Shown here piece by piece: positions 59,125-64,000 of a stretch of DNA of 64,000 bases; positions within the stretch are counted from its first letter, which is position 1; each line of letters begins with the position of its first letter. Made by a program: the position numbers and the translations under genes. The notes beneath the pieces were generated by a model, which ran no database searches, was not told the origin of the DNA, and saw only the letters and a program-made list of their open reading frames with translations. Source of the stretch: an uncultured Acidimicrobiales bacterium (GTDB lineage: Bacteria > Actinomycetota > Acidimicrobiia > Acidimicrobiales > SZUA-35); NCBI GenBank assembly GCA_938029215.1, contig CALHFG010000114.1, positions 1 to 64,000 on the forward strand. Reading direction: 5' to 3'.

Positions 59125-59178
59125 CGGCCCAGGGGGCCTCCTCACTACAGGCCTTTCGGCGCTGGGCGCCGAAACGCC
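59125..59178 (+). repeat. Double-hairpin repeat, copy 2, between permease and ATPase genes
   Basis: Bases 59125-59178 match 6388-6441: a short GGCC hairpin, about 15 unrelated bases, then TTTCGGCGC (59154-59162), loop TGG, GCGCCGAAA (59166-59174), flanked by GGCC and CGCC. Here it lies inside an operon, so it is unlikely to be a full terminator; it may be a REP-like or mRNA-stabilising element. Confidence 0.68.
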
Positions 59179-59208
59179 AGATCAACAATCGCACTAGGAG
59201 AAAGCATT

Positions 59209-59985
59209 ATGAGTACCCTTATCGAACTCGAAGACATCGGGAAGTTCTACGGCAACATTATTGCCCTGCAGGGAGTGACCACCAGCGTGAACGCCGGTGA
59301 GGTCACCTGCGTGCTCGGCGACAATGGCGCCGGAAAGTCCACGTTCATCAAGATCCTCGCAGGCGTGCACCAACACGATGCCGGAGACTTCCGCTTCGAA
59401 GGTGAAAGCGTCAAGTTCAACTCACCTCGCGAAGCCCTGAACAAAGGCATCGCCGCGGTGTATCAGGACCTCGCCATGGTCCCGCTGATGAGCGTGTGGA
59501 GGAACTTCTTCCTTGGGGCCGAGCCTTCCAAAGGCGTGTGGCCATTCCGCTGGGTCGACAAGAAGGTTGCGAGCGAAACTGCGAAAGCCGAGATGGCCAA
59601 GATGGGCATCGATATTCGTGACACCGAGCAACCGGTGGGCACGCTTTCCGGTGGTGAGCGGCAGTCGGTCGCTATCGCCCGTGCCGTGTATTTCGGAGCG
59701 AAGGTCCTCATTCTCGATGAGCCCACCTCGGCCCTCGGTGTACGTCAGTCGGGTGTTGTTCTGAAGTACATCCTGGCTGCGGCCGAACGCGGCCTTGGCG
59801 TGATCTTCATTACTCATAACCCGGCTCACGCGTACCCGGTGGGGGATCGGTTCCTGATTTTGAATCGAGGTAAATCTATGGGCAACTTCGCAAAAGACGA
59901 GATTACCCAGGCCGAGCTCACCCAGAAGATGTCGGGCGGCGCCGAGCTCGAACAGCTACAGCACGAGCTGTCTCAGGGTCGATAG
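59209..59985 (+). CDS. Sugar ABC transporter ATP-binding protein (single domain, FrcA-like)
   Basis: 258 residues. One ABC domain: Walker [10 protein letters not shown] (37-45), Q-loop YQDLAMV, signature LSGGERQS, Walker [13 protein letters not shown] and switch FITHNPAHA. Ribose-type importers usually have a fused two-domain ATPase of about 500 residues; the single-domain form is typical of FrcA-like fructose or inositol importers. AGGAGA lies 7 bases before the ATG. It follows the permease by 94 bases with the repeat in between. Confidence 0.94.
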   Translation: MSTLIELEDIGKFYGNIIALQGVTTSVNAGEVTCVLGDNGAGKSTFIKILAGVHQHDAGDFRFEGESVKFNSPREALNKGIAAVYQDLAMVPLMSVWRNFFLGAEPSKGVWPFRWVDKKVASETAKAEMAKMGIDIRDTEQPVGTLSGGERQSVAIARAVYFGAKVLILDEPTSALGVRQSGVVLKYILAAAERGLGVIFITHNPAHAYPVGDRFLILNRGKSMGNFAKDEITQAELTQKMSGGAELEQLQHELSQGR

Positions 59986-59997
59986 CGTCTCAGCGTC

Positions 59998-60957
59998 ATG
60001 TCGGGCATCCCAGAGATCATCACCGTCGGCCGAGTCAGCGTCGATCTATACCCCACCACCGAAGGGCCGATGCGCGACGTGCGCACGCTTCAAAAGAGCG
60101 TCGGTGGAACCGCAACCAACGTTGCGGTGGCCGCAGCTCGACTGGGCCGTCGTGCCGCCTTGGTTACCAAGGTTGGGTACGACGAGTTTGGTGACGACGT
60201 CACCCATGGTCTCACCGATCGATTCAACGTCGACACACGGTGGGTGTCCACCCACCCGACGCTGAAGACGCCTCTGGCCTTCGCGGAACTCAATCCGCGG
60301 ACAGAACCAAATATCATCTTCTATCGCGAGCCCTCGGGTCCCGACATGGAGCTCGTTCCCGAGGACGTTGCCGACCTACCTATCGACGAAGCCGGCATTT
60401 TTTGGGTGCCAGCTACCCGATTTTCCAATGAGCCGAGCATGTCCACGGTGACCGGGATGCTGCATCGCCGAGGGCGTGCGGCAGAGACGATTCTCGATCT
60501 CGACTGGCGCTATCAGTTCTGGGATTCTGAGCACGCCGCTCATGAAGTAATCAACCCAATGTTGGATCAGTTCAGTGTCGTAATAGGTAACCGTGACGAA
60601 TGTCGGGTAGCGGTTGGAACCGAGGTGCCCAACCTGGCTGCTGACCGCATCCTTGAAACCGGTGCCACCTGCGCCGTCATCAAGCTGGGTGGTGACGGCG
60701 TTATGGTCGCCACCGCCGATGGCGAACGGGAAACCGTGGCCCCCTACCCGGTCGAGGCTGTTTGCGGTCTCGGTGCCGGCGACGCCTTCGGTGGAGCGTT
60801 TTGCGACGCTGTGCTGGCAGGTGTTGGATTTGTCGAAGCAGCCCGCCGCGGCAATGCAGCCGGTGCAATTGTGGCCGCCCGATTGCTCTGCGCGGACGAC
60901 ATGCCCTACCCGGACGAGATCGACCAAGTTATTTCCGACGGCAAGGTCACCACCTAA
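59998..60957 (+). CDS. iolC: PfkB-family kinase, probable 5-dehydro-2-deoxygluconokinase
   Basis: 319 residues. Ribokinase/PfkB fold: SVGGTATNVAVAAARLG near the start and the anion-hole GLGAGDAFGGAF (about 256-267) with catalytic Asp. The position next to IolB- and IolE-like genes and the opening EIITVGRVSVDLYPTTEG fit IolC, which phosphorylates 5-dehydro-2-deoxygluconate. It lacks the DUF2090 aldolase domain fused to some IolC proteins; a separate LacD-like aldolase lies two genes on. Starts 12 bases after the ATPase stop. Confidence 0.88.
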   Translation: MSGIPEIITVGRVSVDLYPTTEGPMRDVRTLQKSVGGTATNVAVAAARLGRRAALVTKVGYDEFGDDVTHGLTDRFNVDTRWVSTHPTLKTPLAFAELNPRTEPNIIFYREPSGPDMELVPEDVADLPIDEAGIFWVPATRFSNEPSMSTVTGMLHRRGRAAETILDLDWRYQFWDSEHAAHEVINPMLDQFSVVIGNRDECRVAVGTEVPNLAADRILETGATCAVIKLGGDGVMVATADGERETVAPYPVEAVCGLGAGDAFGGAFCDAVLAGVGFVEAARRGNAAGAIVAARLLCADDMPYPDEIDQVISDGKVTT

Positions 60958-61005
60958 GAGTCTCACTTGGGGCTCGCCCCCTTCGAAGTACCAGGAGAAC
61001 CACAA

Positions 61006-61833
61006 ATGGAACAGATTCGATCAGTCACGCCTGAAAGCGCGGGCTGGAAGTACCTTGCCTTTGAAGTCATTGAACTTCAGGCTGGCGAAAGCAGCACTCA
61101 CTCAGAGGATGCGCGCGAGCAAGCGGTCGTGCCCCTTTCGGGCGCAGGGACCCTGAGTTTTGATGGCGCAGATCACGAAGTGAGCAGAGACTCGGTCTTT
61201 ACCGAGCTTTCTTCGGTCGGGTATGTCCCGCCAAAGGTAGACATCACCGTGACGGCTGGCGACGCGCCGTTCACCTACGCCGTCGGGTCGGCGCCCGCCG
61301 AGGGAATGTACGGCGCCAAGCTGATTGAGCCGTCGACCATTCGGAGCGAAATCCGCGGCGGCGGCCAGGCCTATCGGCAGGTCAACCACACCCTCGCCAT
61401 GCCGATCGAGGCCGAGCGACTGATCCTCTATGAGGTCTATGTACCTCGGGGAACGTGGTCTGGTTGGTCGCCACATTGCCACGATGGCTTTGACGGTTCG
61501 CCCTACCTCGAAGAGGTGTACTACTTCCGGATGGATCGCCCCGAAGGCTTCTGGATGCACCGCAACTGGCGCGACAAGGGCCCCGAAGAGGATCATTTCA
61601 ACGACTTGTTCACCGGTAAGGACGGCGACCTCGCGACCGTCCCCAAGGGGTACCACAGCTCGGTGGCATGCCCCGGCGCCAACATGTACTTCCTCAACTA
61701 CCTCGCCGGTGATCTGATCGGTGACGAGCGCGGAACCCCTCCTTGTTTCGATAGCGATTGCACCTGGATCGAGAACGACTGGACCGCAGGCGAATGGGGT
61801 TTGCCCGTGGTCACGAATGGAGATATGCAGTGA
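61006..61833 (+). CDS. iolB: 5-deoxy-glucuronate isomerase (IolB-like)
   Basis: 275 residues from ATG 61006, 7 bases after AGGAGA; earlier in-frame starts lack support. Bicupin of the KduI/IolB family: HSEDAREQAVVPLSGAG in the first cupin, and WSPHCHDG, LEEVYYFRM and KGYHS in the second, supplying His and Glu metal ligands. IolB converts 5-deoxy-glucuronate to 5-dehydro-2-deoxygluconate, the substrate of IolC. The stop overlaps the next GTG start (GTGA, 61830-61833). Confidence 0.92.
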   Translation: MEQIRSVTPESAGWKYLAFEVIELQAGESSTHSEDAREQAVVPLSGAGTLSFDGADHEVSRDSVFTELSSVGYVPPKVDITVTAGDAPFTYAVGSAPAEGMYGAKLIEPSTIRSEIRGGGQAYRQVNHTLAMPIEAERLILYEVYVPRGTWSGWSPHCHDGFDGSPYLEEVYYFRMDRPEGFWMHRNWRDKGPEEDHFNDLFTGKDGDLATVPKGYHSSVACPGANMYFLNYLAGDLIGDERGTPPCFDSDCTWIENDWTAGEWGLPVVTNGDMQ

Positions 61834-62753
61834 CCGCTGTGTTCACCAACGAATTGGACCCCTCCGCTTGGTCGGTTGGCGCGTACCGACGGCTGGCTCG
61901 GGTCACGAACGCCGATGGCCATTTCAACGTGCTCGCGGTCGATCATCGAGATGCTTTGCGAGCCGAGTTCGATGCCGACAACCCCGACGCCGTTCCGGCC
62001 GAAACGCTTACCCAATTCAAGGCCGACATGATCTCGAGCTGCGGCGAGGCGCCGAGCGCCACCATGCTCGAGCCGGAGTACTCGCTTCCACAGCTCTTTG
62101 AATCCGGAACCGTGCCAGCGTCGCTCGGAGTCTTCGGCGCGCTGGAGGCACAGGGCTACCTCACCAACCCCGATGGGTCCGCGTCGGTCAATGACTTCAT
62201 GCCCAACTGGAGCGCGGATCAGCTGCTCCGCATGGGCGGCGACGGTGCGAAGATCCTTGTCCTGTACCGCCACGACCGTGGCGATCACACCGATGCGCAA
62301 GACGCGTTCATCAAAGCTGCGGTGGCCCAGGCCCATTCGGCTGGTCTTCCCATCCTGGTTGAACCGGTCCCTTACGACATGGCCGGTCCCGAAGATCGAA
62401 AGACAGTCGTGATCGAGTCCGCCCGCAGGATCGCTCCGATGGGTCCGATGATTCTGAAGGTGCCCTTCCCAGGGGTTGGTGCCTGCGCCGAACTCAACGA
62501 CGCCACCGGAGACCACCCCTGGGCGTTGCTCAGCTGGGGCGTGCCCTATGAAGAGTTCCGTGATCAACTGGCCGAAGCCGTGGAGCATGGTTGTGCTGGT
62601 TTCACGGTCGGCCGTGCGCTTTGGCGGGAGGCCCTTGCCCCCGACACCAGGGCCGAAGCCGTCGAAGAGTACGTCAAACCACGTTTCGCCGAGCTGTGCG
62701 CCATTGCGTCACGAGGCACCTCCGTTTTTGAATCCGTCCAATCCCCAACCTGA
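61830..62753 (+). CDS. LacD/YihT-like class I aldolase
   Basis: 307 residues from GTG 61830. TIM-barrel aldolase of the tagatose-bisphosphate/sulfofructose-phosphate type: FNVLAVDHRDALRAEF, MLEPEYSLP, KILVLYRHD, PILVEPVPYD, LKVPFPG (Schiff-base Lys) and GFTVGRALW. In this context it would cleave 5-dehydro-2-deoxygluconate 6-phosphate to dihydroxyacetone phosphate and malonate semialdehyde, replacing the class II IolJ; this is inference from position and fold. Overlaps iolB by 4 bases. Confidence 0.82.
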   Translation: MTAVFTNELDPSAWSVGAYRRLARVTNADGHFNVLAVDHRDALRAEFDADNPDAVPAETLTQFKADMISSCGEAPSATMLEPEYSLPQLFESGTVPASLGVFGALEAQGYLTNPDGSASVNDFMPNWSADQLLRMGGDGAKILVLYRHDRGDHTDAQDAFIKAAVAQAHSAGLPILVEPVPYDMAGPEDRKTVVIESARRIAPMGPMILKVPFPGVGACAELNDATGDHPWALLSWGVPYEEFRDQLAEAVEHGCAGFTVGRALWREALAPDTRAEAVEEYVKPRFAELCAIASRGTSVFESVQSPT

Positions 62754-62802
62754 GGTAACCAGGGCCACGCCTGGGACCTACATCAACTGAAGTGAGAGTT
62801 CA

Positions 62803-63981
62803 ATGAAGACAATCGGTATTGCTGTGATCGGCTTTGGGTGGATGGGTCAAGCCCACAGCCGTAGCTATGCCCGCATCCCGTCGCTGTTTCCGGACCGGGT
62901 GGCCGAGCCCGAGCTCGTGATTTGCTGTGACAATCTGGAAGATCGGGCCGCCGAAGCGGTGCGAAGTTTCGGGTTTGCCGAATACACCACCGATCCAGCC
63001 GAGGCGATTAACCACCCGGACGTAGACGCAGTGATCGTGTGCGCGCCCAACATGCTTCACGAAGAGCTCTGCGTGCTCGCCGCCGAAGCAGGCAAGCATG
63101 TCTTCTGTGAAAAGCCCGTTGGTGGAACACCGGCCCAGACCGTTCGCGTGGCGGCCGCCGCGGCCGAGGCGGGCATCATCACCGGCGTCGGCTACAACTA
63201 CCGCTGGGCCCCGTTGGTGCAGTACGCCAAGGACATGATCGAGAGAGGCGACCTCGGAGACATCACCAACTACCGGGGCCGCTTCTTCTCGATGTACGGC
63301 TCGGATCCGATGGGTCTTTTGTCGTGGCGATTTGAGATCGACGGCGCCGGCTACGGCGTTAGCTCGGACATCCTGAGCCACAGCATGGACCTCGGCATGA
63401 TGCTCAACGGGCCAATCGTGAGCGTTGTAGGAATGGCGGAAACCTTCATCAAGGATCGTCCGCTTCCCAAAGCCGGCGGCACCCACTACGACCGAGGCGA
63501 GCCCGGCGATCCCACCGGTCCGGTAACCAACGAAGACTATGCCGGCTGCATGGTGCGCTTCGCCAACGGGTCGATCGGCACGTTCGAGTCGAGTCGCAAC
63601 ATTGTGGGACCCCAAAGCCAGATGGCCTTTGACATCCACGGCACCAAGGGTGCGCTCAACTGGAACCTGGAGACCATGAACGAGATGAACATCTTCATGA
63701 CCGGAGGTGAACATCTGCACGATGGCTACACCAAGGTCTACGCCGGCGAGCGGTATCCGTTCCACGGCAACTTTGTGCCCGGAGATGCCAACAGCATTGC
63801 GTACGAAGACCTCAAGGTCATCGAGTGTCTGCAGTTCCTCACTGCGGTGGCTACCGGTGAACAGCATGAACCGGGTTTCCAGCAAGCGCTCGAATATGTG
63901 AGCGTCCAGCAGGCTGTTATCAACAGCTGGGAAAGTGGCAAATGGGAAGACGTCAAGCTTCTCACCCTCGACGACATCTAG
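62803..63981 (+). CDS. Gfo/Idh/MocA family oxidoreductase (inositol dehydrogenase-like)
   Basis: 392 residues. N-terminal Rossmann domain with IGFGWMGQAHSRSYA, VDAVIVCAPNMLHEE and the family EKPVGG (catalytic Lys, about 106-111); C-terminal alpha/beta domain with GVGYNYRWAP, SDILSHSMDLGMML (Asp and His) and GTFESSR. Inositol or related polyol dehydrogenase is likely from context, but the family is broad. It follows the aldolase by 49 bases. Confidence 0.88.
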   Translation: MKTIGIAVIGFGWMGQAHSRSYARIPSLFPDRVAEPELVICCDNLEDRAAEAVRSFGFAEYTTDPAEAINHPDVDAVIVCAPNMLHEELCVLAAEAGKHVFCEKPVGGTPAQTVRVAAAAAEAGIITGVGYNYRWAPLVQYAKDMIERGDLGDITNYRGRFFSMYGSDPMGLLSWRFEIDGAGYGVSSDILSHSMDLGMMLNGPIVSVVGMAETFIKDRPLPKAGGTHYDRGEPGDPTGPVTNEDYAGCMVRFANGSIGTFESSRNIVGPQSQMAFDIHGTKGALNWNLETMNEMNIFMTGGEHLHDGYTKVYAGERYPFHGNFVPGDANSIAYEDLKVIECLQFLTAVATGEQHEPGFQQALEYVSVQQAVINSWESGKWEDVKLLTLDDI

Positions 63982-63990
63982 GAGTTCGAC

Positions 63991-64000
63991 ATGAAGATTG
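63991..64000 (+). CDS. Start of a further cluster gene, cut by the right edge
   Basis: ATG 63991 begins 9 bases after the dehydrogenase stop, with AGGAG 6 bases upstream. Only Met-Lys-Ile and one base are visible, so no function can be given; from position it is likely to belong to the same catabolic operon. Confidence 0.6.

Noticed and set aside
1-64000. tRNA genes, CRISPR arrays, insertion sequences, prophage
   Set aside because: Reading the intergenic gaps showed no cloverleaf, spaced direct repeats, transposase or integrase; all gaps are under 300 bases.

Overview
The window looks like a chromosome segment from a high-GC, free-living actinobacterium, most likely of the class Acidimicrobiia. 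The grounds are two WhiB-family regulators, a PdtaS-type histidine kinase, a paired ArsA/Get3-like ATPase locus, DUF3097, DUF3107 and DUF2510 proteins, an F420-type luciferase-like oxidoreductase and an actinobacterial-type ferrochelatase. The class is an inference. I see no tRNA, rRNA, CRISPR array, insertion sequence or prophage; genes are tightly packed with short gaps.

Layout. 1-5013 (-) is most of a giant secreted DUF11-repeat surface protein that runs off the left edge. 5.2-9.8 kb holds an Mrp-type Fe-S carrier, LtrA and a NatAB-like exporter. 9.8-17.3 kb holds DUF3107, the ArsA-like pair, a zinc ribbon, PdtaS with a divergent cyclase-fold protein, WhiB1, a glycerophosphodiesterase, a DCC-type thiol protein and a lipid kinase. 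17.4-19.2 kb is etfBA. 19.2-31.9 kb holds a lipoprotein, M20 peptidase, CapA, a RecB-like nuclease, a DUF1800/DUF1501 pair, a two-component system and small enzymes. 32-36 kb holds UbiB, ferrochelatase, a second WhiB and the first of two HTH-cobalamin regulators. 37.8-42.3 kb is a second-type type IIA topoisomerase (A then B). 42.4-54.6 kb holds the second HTH-cobalamin regulator with a hydratase, a glutaredoxin, M50 protease, GGDEF-EAL protein, tail-anchored HEPN protein, DUF3097, SGNH hydrolase, ABC-F ATPase, an LLM oxidoreductase, Nfu and a trypsin-fold protease. 54.6-64 kb is a catabolic cluster for myo-inositol or a close relative: inosose-dehydratase-like protein, binding-protein ABC importer, PfkB kinase, IolB-like isomerase, LacD-like aldolase and a Gfo/Idh/MocA dehydrogenase, continuing past the right edge.

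The strongest signal beyond annotation is promoter architecture. About 28 genes have a TAnnnT-like -10 box ending 5-9 bases before the start codon, the geometry expected for leaderless mRNAs. Using it as a guide, three genes whose conserved N terminus has no ATG, GTG or TTG (pdtaS, a lipid kinase, an ABC-F ATPase) have ATC at exactly the initiator position. Two of these belong to divergent pairs whose start codons are only 17 and 21 bp apart and whose -10 boxes overlap on the two strands. A third divergent pair (lipid kinase/etfB) is built around one perfect palindrome whose two arms are the two -35 boxes. Other points of interest are a CTG start displayed in a hairpin loop in front of an ArsA-like gene, complementary lysine losses in the two ArsA-like subunits, two CarH-like Wx9EH cobalamin regulators with an excisionase-type HTH, and a sugar permease with a membrane insertion of about 320 residues.
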